64,000 bases of DNA from assembly GCA_029257435.1 (NCBI GenBank), contig JARIBI010000085.1:1-64000 (forward strand). The letters are read 5' to 3'. The stretch comes from Sporosarcina sp. Its GTDB lineage: Bacteria; Bacillota; Bacilli; Bacillales_A; Planococcaceae. This document shows positions 46,380 to 54,675 of the stretch, piece by piece. The notes beneath the pieces are model-generated. The model did no database searches. It had not been told where the DNA came from and saw only the letters and a list, made by a program, of their open reading frames with translations. The position numbers and the translations under genes are program-made. Within the stretch, counting starts at the first letter, position 1, and the number at the start of each line of letters is the position of its first letter.

Positions 46380-47849
46380 ATGTATCCAATTACAATTGTA
46401 GGACTTGGTTCAGGTGAACTGGATCAGCTGTCCGTTGGTGTTTATCGGAAATTAAAAGCTGCACAGACACTCGTTGTCCGTACAGATCAGCATCCAGCGG
46501 TAGACGAATTGAAATCTGAAGGCGTACAAATGACGAGTTTTGACAATGTGTACGAATCCCAAGATGCGTTTGAAGCAGTTTACGATGAAATCGTAGAGCG
46601 GTTATTGAAGATGGCGGAAGAACATGCAGTCACGTATGCAGTGCCTGGTCATCCACTCGTTGCGGAGCGGACGGTTCAATTGCTCATTGAGCGGGAAAAG
46701 GCGGGGCAGGCTATTCTCGACATTGCAGGAGGGAATAGCTTCCTGGATCCAATATTTGCTGCGCTTCGAATTGATCCGATTGAAGGATTTCAATTAGTAG
46801 ACGGCACGGAAATACGTCAAGACGATGTGCAGATGCGTCAGCACGTTTTGATCGGCCAAGTATATGATTCATTTGTTGCGTCGGACGTGAAATTGACGCT
46901 CTTGGAAAAGTACGCAGTGGACCATCCCGTCACAATCGTGACAGCTGCGGGCACGTCTGCTGAAGAAGTGCGTACCGTACCTTTAGTTGAACTGGACCGG
47001 GAAACACGTATTGATAATTTAACGACCGTTTACGTGCCGCCTGTCGTTGAACAGACGGATCGTTTAAAAGAATGGCAGACATTCCGTGAGATTATCGCGA
47101 AACTGCGGAGTCCTGAAGGATGTCCATGGGATCGCGAGCAGACACATGAATCATTGAAGCGATTCATGATTGAAGAAGCACATGAAGTGTTGGACGCAAT
47201 TGATCGTGAAGACGATAATGATTTGATTGAAGAATTAGGTGATGTACTGCTTCAAGTATTCTTGCATGCACAAATCGGCGAGGATGACGGATACTTCACG
47301 ATAGAGGACATTTTGCAGGCGGTTGGCGATAAGATGATTCGCAGACATCCGCACGTTTTTGGAGAAATTGAAGTGGCAGATTCTGATGAAGTCTTGAAAA
47401 ACTGGCAAGATATTAAGAGTGAAGAGAAACCGAAGAAGGATTCATTGCTGGATGGGCAAGCGTTATCCAGTTCGTCTCTCCTGACGTCTTTCAACTACCA
47501 GAAAGCTGCTGCGCGAGTTGGATTTGACTGGCCGGATGTTGCAGGCGCGTTTGAAAAGTTCGAAGAGGAGTGGCAGGAATTCAAGGTTGAAGTGGCAGAG
47601 GGAACTCAGGACTCACGGACAGATGAGCTCGGAGACGTCTTTTTCACGCTTGTGAATATTGCGCGTTTCTTAAAACTATCCCCTGAGGAAGCCATGCAGC
47701 ACGCCAATCAGAAATTTAGTAATCGTTTTTCTTACATCGAGCGCTCTGTAACAGCAGGCCGCGGGTCGTTTGACGATTATACGGTAGATGAACTTGAAGA
47801 ATTTTGGCAACAAGCAAAACGAATTGGAGGAAACCAAGATGAGACTTGA
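46380..47849 (+). CDS. yabN: Fused tetrapyrrole-methylase-like and MazG nucleotide pyrophosphohydrolase (YabN)
   Basis: Two-domain protein of 489 aa. The N-terminal half (1-220) has the methylase fold opening [19 protein letters not shown]. The C-terminal half has two MazG-like modules, with conserved [31 protein letters not shown] and [16 protein letters not shown], and a second [15 protein letters not shown]. MazG hydrolyses NTPs and aberrant nucleotides; the methylase half has no proven activity in Bacillus. GTGATAGC, a weak site, precedes the ATG. Its last codons overlap rqcP by 11 bases. Confidence 0.95.
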   Translation: MYPITIVGLGSGELDQLSVGVYRKLKAAQTLVVRTDQHPAVDELKSEGVQMTSFDNVYESQDAFEAVYDEIVERLLKMAEEHAVTYAVPGHPLVAERTVQLLIEREKAGQAILDIAGGNSFLDPIFAALRIDPIEGFQLVDGTEIRQDDVQMRQHVLIGQVYDSFVASDVKLTLLEKYAVDHPVTIVTAAGTSAEEVRTVPLVELDRETRIDNLTTVYVPPVVEQTDRLKEWQTFREIIAKLRSPEGCPWDREQTHESLKRFMIEEAHEVLDAIDREDDNDLIEELGDVLLQVFLHAQIGEDDGYFTIEDILQAVGDKMIRRHPHVFGEIEVADSDEVLKNWQDIKSEEKPKKDSLLDGQALSSSSLLTSFNYQKAAARVGFDWPDVAGAFEKFEEEWQEFKVEVAEGTQDSRTDELGDVFFTLVNIARFLKLSPEEAMQHANQKFSNRFSYIERSVTAGRGSFDDYTVDELEEFWQQAKRIGGNQDET

Positions 47850-48129
47850 TAAATTCTTGAAAGTGTCGCGGTTAATCAAAAGAAGAACCCTTGCAAAACA
47901 AGTAGCGGACCAGGGCCGTATTACGATTGACGGCAAAGTGGCGAAGGCATCGTCCGACGTTGCACCGGGAAATGAACTTGCCATTCGCTTTGGGCAAAAG
48001 ATCGTAACGGTTAAGGTAAACGAGCTGAAGGCATCTACGAAAAAAGAAGATGCTGCTATGATGTACACGATCGTGAAGGAAGAGAAACTTGAAAAAGTGG
48101 ACCCTGAATTTGTAGATGATGAAGACTGA
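47839..48129 (+). CDS. rqcP: RNA-binding S4-domain protein RqcP (YabO)
   Basis: Ribosome quality-control factor (96 aa), working with RqcH to extend stalled chains with alanine tails. S4 domain: [33 protein letters not shown] (split for length). ATG 47839 follows GGAGGAAA. Overlap with yabN gives coupling. A perfect hairpin terminator closes the unit. Confidence 0.95.
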   Translation: MRLDKFLKVSRLIKRRTLAKQVADQGRITIDGKVAKASSDVAPGNELAIRFGQKIVTVKVNELKASTKKEDAAMMYTIVKEEKLEKVDPEFVDDED

Positions 48130-48133
48130 GTAG

Positions 48134-48164
48134 ACATGACAGGAAATTTCCTGTCATGTTTTTT
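48134..48164 (+). terminator. Terminator after rqcP
   Basis: ACATGACAGGAAA and TTTCCTGTCATGT form a perfect hairpin with almost no loop, followed by TTTTT. Confidence 0.9.
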
Positions 48165-48182
48165 GTTGCGGGCGCATAGGAT
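48153..48182 (+). promoter_or_regulatory. Possible sigma-E promoter of yabP
   Basis: GTCATGTT (48153-48160), 14-base spacer, CATAGGAT (48175-48182). Sigma-E consensus is KMATATT, 13-15 bases, CATACAHT. The -35 matches 6/7 and the -10 6/8. It overlaps the rqcP terminator. yabP-yabQ are sigma-E genes in B. subtilis. Confidence 0.45.
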
Positions 48183-48214
48183 GGCAGTGTACAAATCAGA
48201 CAGGGGGACAGACT

Positions 48215-48511
48215 ATGCAAATTCAAACTGAAAGCCCAGCTTACACAATTCCATCCGGTGATCACGTCGTGACCATGCGGAACCGTAAACGAATGGATCT
48301 TACATCTGTTAAAACGATTGACCGGTTTGACCAGGAAGAGTTCTTAGTCCGCACATCGCAAGGGATGCTTACCATTAAAGGGGAAGAATTACGCATCGTT
48401 CACTTGGATGTGGACAAGGGACTTCTCACTCTTGAGGGATCTGTTGCCACGCTTCAGTACGATGAAGAAGAGACAGGTTCACGTAATTTCCTCCATAAAT
48501 TGTTCGGATGA
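48215..48511 (+). CDS. yabP: Sporulation protein YabP
   Basis: Mother-cell protein (98 aa) needed for normal spore formation. The small YabP/YqfC fold is evident: HVVTMRNRKRMDLTSVKTIDRFDQEEFLVRTSQGMLTIKGEEL, then LDVDKGLLTLEGSVATLQY. Ends RNFLHKLFG. GACAGGGGGAC is the ribosome site. The stop overlaps the yabQ start (ATGA). Confidence 0.95.
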   Translation: MQIQTESPAYTIPSGDHVVTMRNRKRMDLTSVKTIDRFDQEEFLVRTSQGMLTIKGEELRIVHLDVDKGLLTLEGSVATLQYDEEETGSRNFLHKLFG

Positions 48512-48975
48512 GCATCTCCGCGCAGTTTGTGAGCTTGCTTGCGATGATGGGAACAGGAATCATCGCAGGCGCATTCATGGATATGCTAGGAACGGGGATT
48601 GCCAATACAGGGAAGGCGTCCATAATTCGCAAAAGTGCCATTTGGCTTGAAACATTAGGATGGCTGTTTGCAGGATGCTTTGCATTTGCTGTGTTGTTTG
48701 TTTTTCGAGATGGGGCGTGGCGGATGTACGACCCGCTCGCCCAACTGTCGGGATTGTTGCTGTATGCAACAGTTTTCCATAAACCCTTTAGACTTTTAGG
48801 AAGAATTATTATTGTAGTGCTCATCCGTCCGATTCTATTCGTTTTCCGGATTTTATTTTGGTTCATCCGATATATATTCCGAGTGATTCAAGCGATAATT
48901 CTGCTTGTATTCCGGCCTTTTCAATTCATTTACAATAGATTTTTCAGATATCACTTCAAAAAAAAGCCAAAGTAA
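48508..48975 (+). CDS. yabQ: Spore cortex biosynthesis protein YabQ
   Basis: Membrane protein (155 aa) of the outer forespore membrane required for cortex formation. Four hydrophobic segments (about 7-28, 44-66, 70-90, 100-130) include MGTGIIAGAFMDML and WRMYDPLAQLSGLLLYATVFHKPFR. The Lys/Arg-rich C-terminus FRYHFKKKPK faces the cytoplasm. Overlaps yabP; spore-specific operon. Confidence 0.93.
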   Translation: MSISAQFVSLLAMMGTGIIAGAFMDMLGTGIANTGKASIIRKSAIWLETLGWLFAGCFAFAVLFVFRDGAWRMYDPLAQLSGLLLYATVFHKPFRLLGRIIIVVLIRPILFVFRILFWFIRYIFRVIQAIILLVFRPFQFIYNRFFRYHFKKKPK

Positions 48976-49031
48976 CGTATACTATATAATTAAGATATCT
49001 GTAAAATTGTAATTGAGGGGATGTGCAGGAG

Positions 49032-49451
49032 ATGGAGCAAAAGGCTAGGAAGGTTTCTTCCTCATCGGTTGCATCGATTGAAACTGAATATGTCCGCTCC
49101 ATGCAACGAAAAGAGGACTGGCGGCGTAAGCAGAAAAAGCGGCTTAAAGTGAAGCTGCTCATTTTTGCAATGATTGTTGTAGTCACATTCGGAGGCATTG
49201 CGAGCTACAATCACCAACAGAAAAAGATGTTGGCCTCAAAACAACAAGAAAAACAGGAACTGATCGAACAGCTGGCCGTCAAGACTAGTGAGCAGGAACA
49301 ACTGAAGAAACAGTTGTTGAAACTGGATGACGAAGAGTATATTGCAAAGCTGGCACGTAAGGAATACTTCGTTTCCAACAAGAATGAAATTATCTTTTCC
49401 CTTCCGGAAGGGAAGAAAAAATTAAACAAAAAAGACGACGGAAAAGAGTAG
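49032..49451 (+). CDS. divIC: Cell division protein DivIC (FtsB-like)
   Basis: Bitopic division protein that partners FtsL and DivIB at the septum. Start uncertain: ATG 49032 or GTG 49023, both after GAGGGG. Membrane helix residues about 44-62 (LLIFAMIVVVTFGGIAS), then an extracytoplasmic coiled coil (KQQEKQELIEQLAVKTSEQEQLKKQL) and the conserved DDEEYIAKLARKEYFVSNKNEIIF. About 139-142 aa. Alternating TATACT/TATAAT boxes at 48978-48990 could be its promoter. Confidence 0.92.
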   Translation: MEQKARKVSSSSVASIETEYVRSMQRKEDWRRKQKKRLKVKLLIFAMIVVVTFGGIASYNHQQKKMLASKQQEKQELIEQLAVKTSEQEQLKKQLLKLDDEEYIAKLARKEYFVSNKNEIIFSLPEGKKKLNKKDDGKE

Positions 49452-49473
49452 TCTTATTGACACTCTTTTTTTG
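49444..49473 (+). terminator. divIC terminator overlapping the yabR promoter
   Basis: AAGAGT/ACTCTT hairpin followed by TTTTT. Its loop holds the TTGACA -35 of the next promoter. Confidence 0.6.
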
Positions 49474-49484
49474 TTGGATATAAT
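49457..49484 (+). promoter_or_regulatory. Sigma-A promoter of yabR
   Basis: TTGACA (49457-49462), 16-base spacer, TATAAT (49479-49484). Transcription should begin near 49491, leaving an approximately 90-base structured leader. Confidence 0.8.
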
Positions 49485-49492
49485 GAAAGTAG

Positions 49493-49560
49493 GAATCTTG
49501 CGCAGGCAAGACCCGTAAAAACGGTTGCTAGGCTTCTGAAACAGGAGCCCGCTTAAATTC
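49493..49560 (+). promoter_or_regulatory. Structured 5' leader with three hairpins upstream of yabR
   Basis: Hairpin 1: CTTGC-GCAG-GCAAG. Hairpin 2: CCGT-AAAA-ACGG. Hairpin 3: GGCTTCTG-AAA-CAGGAGCC (one T-G pair). All lie after the promoter and before AAGGAGGAG. No T run follows, so they are not transcription terminators. Candidate cis-acting RNA element; not recognised as a known riboswitch. Confidence 0.5.
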
Positions 49561-49580
49561 TAAGGAGGAGCATTTTTTTT

Positions 49581-50006
49581 ATGTCAATTGAAGTAGGCAG
49601 CAAATTAGAGGGTAAAGTGACAGGGATTACAAATTTTGGGGCATTCGTTGAATTGCCAACCGGCGTAACAGGACTCGTCCACATCAGTGAAGTGGCAGAC
49701 AACTACGTCAAAGATATTAATGACCATTTAAAAGTCGGCGACATGGTTGAAGTGAAAGTCATGAACGTCGGTTCTGATGGCAAGATTGGCTTGTCGATCC
49801 GGAAAGCAAAACCGGAATCGGAACAACGGCCGCAGCGCCCGCAGCGACCGTCACGCCCTCGTCAGGGTGGGGGACGTCCTCCTGAGCGTCCAGAGAATTT
49901 CGAGACTAAAATGGCGAAATTCATGAAGGACAGCGAGGAACGTCTAACAACACTTAAGCGAGCAACTGAGTCAAAACGCGGAGGACGCGGAGCACGCAGA
50001 GGCTAA
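49581..50006 (+). CDS. yabR: S1-domain RNA-binding protein (YabR)
   Basis: Single S1/OB domain protein (141 aa), general-stress protein 13/polynucleotide-phosphorylase-like S1 type. Domain residues 6-75: VGSKLEGKVTGITNFGAFVELPTGVTGLVHISEVAD and GDMVEVKVMNVGSDGKIGLSIRKA. The C-terminal tail is Pro/Arg/Gly-rich (RPQRPQRPSRPRQGGGRPPERP; split when read) and ends GGRGARRG, likely RNA-binding. AAGGAGGAG precedes the ATG. The unusually structured leader upstream suggests post-transcriptional control. Confidence 0.92.
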   Translation: MSIEVGSKLEGKVTGITNFGAFVELPTGVTGLVHISEVADNYVKDINDHLKVGDMVEVKVMNVGSDGKIGLSIRKAKPESEQRPQRPQRPSRPRQGGGRPPERPENFETKMAKFMKDSEERLTTLKRATESKRGGRGARRG

Positions 50007-50074
50007 CACGCTTTATTTCGGTTGGAAACGACCCTGTTGAGCTGTTTCAATGCAGGAAAAAATGTCTTATAGAT

Positions 50075-50117
50075 AAAAGCTGAGGATGCGCAATTGCGCA
50101 CACTCAGCTTTTTTTAG
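50075..50117 (+). terminator. Terminator after yabR
   Basis: AAAAGCTGAG pairs with CTCAGCTTTT; inner GCGCAATTGCGC self-complement makes the top. TTTTT follows. Confidence 0.9.
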
Positions 50118-50272
50118 TGTGTTGGTAATTAGACTGCTGGATAAATCGCTTCTCAGTAAGTTCAATGCTGCCTGGCGCAAAGTATTCGATAGAAAATAAG
50201 CGAAGCGCAGCCAATTAATCTTTTAGGCAGTTGAATGGATGCTTGATGGGGGTAGTTGGGAAGCTTGGGGTG

Positions 50273-50352
50273 TGATCGGAGTTCGAGAGTTATGATCAGA
50301 ATGCTGAGTTTATGAGCGGACTGCGTGGGTTATGATCATAATACAAGAGTCT
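50273..50352. repeat. Degenerate 20-bp tandem repeat, four units
   Basis: Units at 50273-50292, 50293-50312, 50313-50332 and 50333-50352 start TGATCGGAG, TGATCAGAA, TGAGCGGAC and TGATCATAA. Each of the first three ends GAGTTA, GAGTTTA or GGGTTA in phase. Exact 20-base period. No ORF runs through it. A weaker, possible unit precedes it. Confidence 0.6.
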
Positions 50353-50380
50353 TAAACAATTCCAACTCACACAAACACAA

Positions 50381-50412
50381 AAAAGGACTTGTCCAAGTGG
50401 ACAAGTCCTTTT
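50381..50412. terminator. Bidirectional terminator of tRNA-Met (minus)
   Basis: AAAAGGACTTGTCC (50381-50394) and GGACAAGTCCTTTT (50399-50412) with a four-base loop. T runs on both strands. Sits just past the tRNA 3' end. Confidence 0.9.
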
Positions 50413-50427
50413 CAACACATTTTCATA

Positions 50428-50501
50428 TGGCGGCAGAGGGGATCGAACCCCCGACCTCACGGGTATGAACCGTACGCTCTAGCCAGCTGAGCTACGCCGC
50501 C
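50428..50501 (-). tRNA. trnS-Met: tRNA-Met (elongator, anticodon CAU)
   Basis: On the minus strand GGCGGCG, D-arm with AGCTCAGCTGGCTAGAGC, anticodon stem ACGG/CCGT with loop TTCATAC (anticodon CAT), T-arm GGGGGTTCGATCCCC and TGCCGCC-A. The acceptor has a G-T wobble at position 7. No CCA is encoded. A 3-GC-pair anticodon stem (initiator type) is absent, so elongator Met is preferred over fMet; a tRNA-Ile with lysidine (CAU) was considered and judged unlikely because the B. subtilis elongator is nearly identical. Same location as a B. subtilis tRNA-Met. Confidence 0.93.
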
Positions 50502-50540
50502 GTTGGAATGCTCGTCAACATGATGTTCACGACCTTGTTT

Positions 50541-50569
50541 ATCATACAGATTATTTTCTGATCTGTCAA
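50541..50569 (-). promoter_or_regulatory. Sigma-A promoter of tRNA-Met
   Basis: On the minus strand TTGACA (complement of 50564-50569), 17-base spacer, TATGAT (complement of 50541-50546). Start falls 30-35 bases before the tRNA. Confidence 0.85.
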
Positions 50570-50675
50570 CGGTTTATTGAAATATAAAAGCAATCATCTA
50601 TAAATCCAGTCAAACTGCGCTAAAATCGGCATCCTCACGCACAATCTCCTTTAGAAAGAAAACATCCCCGGAAAC

Positions 50676-50741
50676 AGTCGAAATGTTTTTAGGACCAGGT
50701 GTCAGGAACAGACAAATTATTAGACAACTAGCCTGTATACT
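50676..50741 (+). promoter_or_regulatory. Putative Spo0A-type promoter of spoIIE
   Basis: Candidate 0A boxes: AGTCGAA (50676-50682; consensus TGTCGAA) and inverted TTAGACA (50720-50726; consensus TTCGACA). The -10 is TATACT (50736-50741). CAGACA (50709-50714) lies 21 bases upstream, the anomalous spacing used by Spo0A-activated spoII promoters in B. subtilis. Confidence 0.45.
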
Positions 50742-50771
50742 AACGGCAATAGATCATAGGGGGAATGAGAA

Positions 50772-53192
50772 ATGAAGATGATCAGCAGTAATACAGAGAG
50801 ATCACTGGGTCAGCAAGTTCAAGGTGTGGTTGGGTCAATCTTACAGCGGAAAGTGCACTTATTGACAACGTTTCTATTCACAATCGGATCGTTCTTTTTA
50901 TCACAGGCTGTGTTGTTTGACGCAGCGGTACCGTTTTTCTTGCCTGTCTGGGCGTTAGCTGCGATTCGATATCCTAAGTATATGCTTCCGGTGTTCATTG
51001 GCGGGATCAGTGGAAGTTTGTTCGTCGGTTTGGGACAATCTATTATCTTCATATTGCAATTACTACTATTCAACCTTGTCATTCGACATCCATTTACCCG
51101 GAAATCGGTGCCTCTAACTGTTGCAGGAACTGTGATTTTCACACAAGTATTCTGGCAGCTCATTATGTATGCAGGACAACCGCCGCTAAACATTCAGCTT
51201 GCAATCGGATTTGAAGCATTGCTCGCGCTGCTCATGACAGTCTTTCTATTCCTGGCATTCCCGCAAGTGGACAAGCTATTGTATACGCCGTGGCGTGCAG
51301 AGCAACTGGGAGCTGCCTGTATCGTCGCCGCCATGGCTACAACGGGAATGAACAATCTAATTATCGGGTACATTTCGATCCCAGGGTTATTACTTTATAC
51401 TGCAATCTTAATTGCAGCTCTTACGGGGGGCGTGTTATTTTCGACGACAATCGCCATGCTCATTGCAGCCATAACGGGAATGGCGGAACTGTCGTTCACA
51501 GGGATGATGACGGTCTATGGTATGACTGGGTTTGCAGCCGGATCTATGAAAGGGTTCGGGAAGCTGGGTGTCGCAACAGGGGGGCTGTTTGCATCTGTCT
51601 TTTTCCTATTATATGATTTGACGCTGCCTCTTGATGAAACTCATTTTGCGACAATAGGTGCGGCGACGCTTCTATTTCTACTGATTCCGTCGAAACGGCT
51701 CGCATCGGTCCGTGAAGTCCTTGTGCCGGAGCATCAGGATTTATCGGAAAAGCGCCAGCAATGGCTGGCGCGCAGGTTGGATGAACAACTGACGGACTTT
51801 CAACAATTTGCTTCCTTTATGTCGACAATGGTGAACGATCAGTTCCCAGTTCAAGAGTCGCGTCAACTGGAGCACGTACAAGAAACGCCCAGTGCGTGCA
51901 GATCTTGTTTCCGTTACTCGAAATGCTGGGCATCACAAGACGACAGTATGCCTAATTTGCTGTCTGAATGGGAGTCAACGTATTCTGCCACGAAAAAAGC
52001 AGCGCGGCATCGAGTGGAAGAGAAAATCAGATACAAATGTGTACGCCATACTGGATTGCTGGAAGAATTAGAAGAACGCGGCGCAGACCGGCTGCTGATG
52101 GGTCAATTGCAGCACGGTCGAAAGATGCTCGCGTTACAATTGCGTGATATGAGCACCCATTTAGAGAATATGATGAATGAAATTAAAGAAGACGTGACGA
52201 TTTATCGGCCATCTGAAGAGGAACTAGGCAAGAGCTTGAGAGCCCAGGGCATTGACTTCTTCCAGATTGATATTTTATCGGAGGAAAAAGGGGCAATGCG
52301 CATCGTTTGTTCCATTCCGGAAAGACGATCATCCTTCGAAACAGATACGACTGTAGCAGAAAGGCTGATTCTGCCGATACTCGAAGAGATGTACCAAGAG
52401 CCGTTCCAAGTAGAAAAGGCGTTGTTGAGAGAGCAGCCGTTTGCCCATTTGCAGTTAACATTCACATCTGCAGTTCGTTTTTCTATGCAATACGGTGTTA
52501 TGGCAACAGCGGGAGGCGGATCCTTCTATGCGGGGGATGCCTATGAAGTTTTCCCGATTCATGATGGCTTAACTGCAGTTTTGCTATCGGATGGAATGGG
52601 ACAAGATATGAATGCCTACTATGAAAGCCAGAAAGTCATTCGGTTGATGCGCGAATGTTTGGACCGTAAAATGGGACCGGAAACAGCAATGCATACGCTG
52701 CATTATATGATGGCATTGAATGGACTGGATGATATGTATGCGACACTGGACTTAGCACTTGTCGATTTACAAGACGGAAGGTTGTGGTCGTGGAAAGCAG
52801 GATCTATGAGTACGTATATTAAGCGGGGCGATGAGTTTTTACGTGTAGACAGCAAAGCGGTTCCATTTGGTTTCTTACCGTCCTTTACAGTAGAAGCGAA
52901 GAACGAAGAATTGAAGTCAGGAGATATCATCGTCATGATGACAGATGGAATGTTCAATGGGGACATCCCGCTTGAACAGCAGGAAAAGTCGCTATGGCAA
53001 ATGCTTGATGTTCATGCTGAACTGGAGTGTGACGCACTGGCAGATCGAATAATGGGGGAAATGGAACGTAAATATAAAACCACGGCGGACGACCGCACCG
53101 TACTTGTTATGAAAATAGATCACATTGTGCCAAGGTGGTCAAGTGTGAAAGTGCGTACACCCTCACTTTTTCGCCAGAAAGTGGTAGGATGA
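50772..53192 (+). CDS. spoIIE: Stage II sporulation protein E (membrane PP2C phosphatase)
   Basis: Dephosphorylates SpoIIAA to release sigma-F in the forespore and interacts with FtsZ at the polar septum. The 806-aa protein has about ten membrane segments (residues 25-310), then a linker (to about 590) with conserved cysteine-containing region CRSCFRYSKCWAS. The PP2C domain follows, with SDGMGQDMNAYYESQKVIRL and MMTDGMFNGD. Its catalytic aspartates lie in those two motifs. GGGGGAATGAG precedes the ATG. Next in B. subtilis come yabS and yabT, both absent here. Confidence 0.97.
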   Translation: MKMISSNTERSLGQQVQGVVGSILQRKVHLLTTFLFTIGSFFLSQAVLFDAAVPFFLPVWALAAIRYPKYMLPVFIGGISGSLFVGLGQSIIFILQLLLFNLVIRHPFTRKSVPLTVAGTVIFTQVFWQLIMYAGQPPLNIQLAIGFEALLALLMTVFLFLAFPQVDKLLYTPWRAEQLGAACIVAAMATTGMNNLIIGYISIPGLLLYTAILIAALTGGVLFSTTIAMLIAAITGMAELSFTGMMTVYGMTGFAAGSMKGFGKLGVATGGLFASVFFLLYDLTLPLDETHFATIGAATLLFLLIPSKRLASVREVLVPEHQDLSEKRQQWLARRLDEQLTDFQQFASFMSTMVNDQFPVQESRQLEHVQETPSACRSCFRYSKCWASQDDSMPNLLSEWESTYSATKKAARHRVEEKIRYKCVRHTGLLEELEERGADRLLMGQLQHGRKMLALQLRDMSTHLENMMNEIKEDVTIYRPSEEELGKSLRAQGIDFFQIDILSEEKGAMRIVCSIPERRSSFETDTTVAERLILPILEEMYQEPFQVEKALLREQPFAHLQLTFTSAVRFSMQYGVMATAGGGSFYAGDAYEVFPIHDGLTAVLLSDGMGQDMNAYYESQKVIRLMRECLDRKMGPETAMHTLHYMMALNGLDDMYATLDLALVDLQDGRLWSWKAGSMSTYIKRGDEFLRVDSKAVPFGFLPSFTVEAKNEELKSGDIIVMMTDGMFNGDIPLEQQEKSLWQMLDVHAELECDALADRIMGEMERKYKTTADDRTVLVMKIDHIVPRWSSVKVRTPSLFRQKVVG

Positions 53193-53219
53193 AGAGAGAA
53201 AATGGCGGAGGTGGTTCAG

Positions 53220-54623
53220 GTGAAGGAGAATCGATTTAAGAAAGTACCAGCCTTCATCCGCCAGCAACGGTTAGTGCGTAACGGTGACCGAGTATTAGTC
53301 GCATGCTCTGGAGGAGTGGACTCGGTCGTGCTGCTGCATTATTTAAGCGGGTACTGCAAGGGTTTGGAGATTGAAGTTGGAGCTATACACGTTGATCATT
53401 GTCTTCGGGGGGAAGAGTCTGCAACTGATGGTAAGGTTGTTCAAAAACTTTGCGAACGTCTCGCCGTTCCATTCTACGGGACGACTTTACCTGTTCCGGA
53501 TTTGTTGAAAGCACATGGAGGGAATCTTCAAGAAGTTTGCCGGACTGGACGTTATTCGTTATTCGAAGAAACGATGTGCCAGAAGGGGTTTACGGTTCTT
53601 GCGGTTGCTCATCACGCGGAAGATCAGCTGGAAACAATTTTAATGCAGCTTGCGAAAGGAAACCGGCCGCAAGGTATGCCCATAACCAGACCTTTTGGCG
53701 CTGGGCAGCTTGTACGGCCATTTCTAACACTTATGAAAACGGACTTATATGAGTATGCTGAACAGTATAGCTTGCCATTTAGAGAAGATCCGAGTAATGA
53801 AAAAGACGACTATACCCGTAATCGGTATCGTCATCATATCGTTCCTGTTTTACTGAACGAACAGCCTTCAGCGGCAGAGACTTCTGTACGAATGGCAGGT
53901 GTTTTGCAAGAAGAAGATGCCTTCCTTGAGAGTCTGGCAGAAGAACAGCTGAAACACCTCTTAACCTTTACAGATAAAGGGATACCCATTATTCATTCAG
54001 CTGAATTTCGGTCTATGCACCCGGCTTTACAAAAGAGGGTAGTTCCTCTACTATTAAAGTATCTTTACGATGGGGAAACTATACCTGCAATTTATAATAG
54101 TGACTTGTTGAATCAGCTCATACGTCAATTGTCTGCAGACACTGGAAGTGCATTAATTAGTCTTCCAAATAGGTGGTTGCTGCAAAGGGACTATGGGATT
54201 TCAACGTTTGTTCAGGCAGAAGAAGATCCGGTAGATCGGGTCGTTCCATTTCCGCAGGATGAATGGGTTCAATGGGGACAAATGAAGTTGCGCTGGTGCA
54301 AGTCCTCCGCTATAGATACAGCCACGCTAGACGATAGTACCGACTGGCGTTATTTTCAATCGGAAGATGGTGCACTTCCTTCCTTAATTCGATCGAGACA
54401 ATCCGGAGATCGGATTCGATTGAGTGGAATGGAACACCCTAAGCGGTTGAGCCGTTTGCTGATTGATGAGAAAGTAAAACAATCGGTGCGAGACAAACTG
54501 CCAGTAATCGTATCTGAGCAGGGAGACATTTGTGCTGTTCCTGGCGTGCGTTACAATGATTCGTTTACCAAAAAACCGTCTGCTGATCAGGCGTACATAC
54601 TGTTGATGGTCTGGCCTGAATGA
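53220..54623 (+). CDS. tilS: tRNA(Ile)-lysidine synthase
   Basis: Converts C34 to lysidine in tRNA-Ile(CAU), permitting AUA decoding. About 467 aa. Start set at GTG 53220 because a perfect GGAGGTGG lies seven bases upstream; ATG 53202 in frame is the alternative. PP-loop SGGVDS (30-35) in [17 protein letters not shown], then TilS core with [15 protein letters not shown] and [12 protein letters not shown]-terminal TilS domain near residues 370-460. Ten bases after spoIIE, then hpt. Confidence 0.95.
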   Translation: MKENRFKKVPAFIRQQRLVRNGDRVLVACSGGVDSVVLLHYLSGYCKGLEIEVGAIHVDHCLRGEESATDGKVVQKLCERLAVPFYGTTLPVPDLLKAHGGNLQEVCRTGRYSLFEETMCQKGFTVLAVAHHAEDQLETILMQLAKGNRPQGMPITRPFGAGQLVRPFLTLMKTDLYEYAEQYSLPFREDPSNEKDDYTRNRYRHHIVPVLLNEQPSAAETSVRMAGVLQEEDAFLESLAEEQLKHLLTFTDKGIPIIHSAEFRSMHPALQKRVVPLLLKYLYDGETIPAIYNSDLLNQLIRQLSADTGSALISLPNRWLLQRDYGISTFVQAEEDPVDRVVPFPQDEWVQWGQMKLRWCKSSAIDTATLDDSTDWRYFQSEDGALPSLIRSRQSGDRIRLSGMEHPKRLSRLLIDEKVKQSVRDKLPVIVSEQGDICAVPGVRYNDSFTKKPSADQAYILLMVWPE

Positions 54624-54675
54624 CAGTAACTGCTGTACATTTTTCAGACATACACATTTTAGGAGGAATTTTTTC

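Noticed and set aside
47676-48194. 172-aa minus-strand ORF over yabN/rqcP
   Set aside because: Antisense to two well-conserved genes, with no ribosome site or family features.
50273-50352. CRISPR-like array
   Set aside because: Units are adjacent with no spacers, diverged, 20 bp long, and no cas gene is near.
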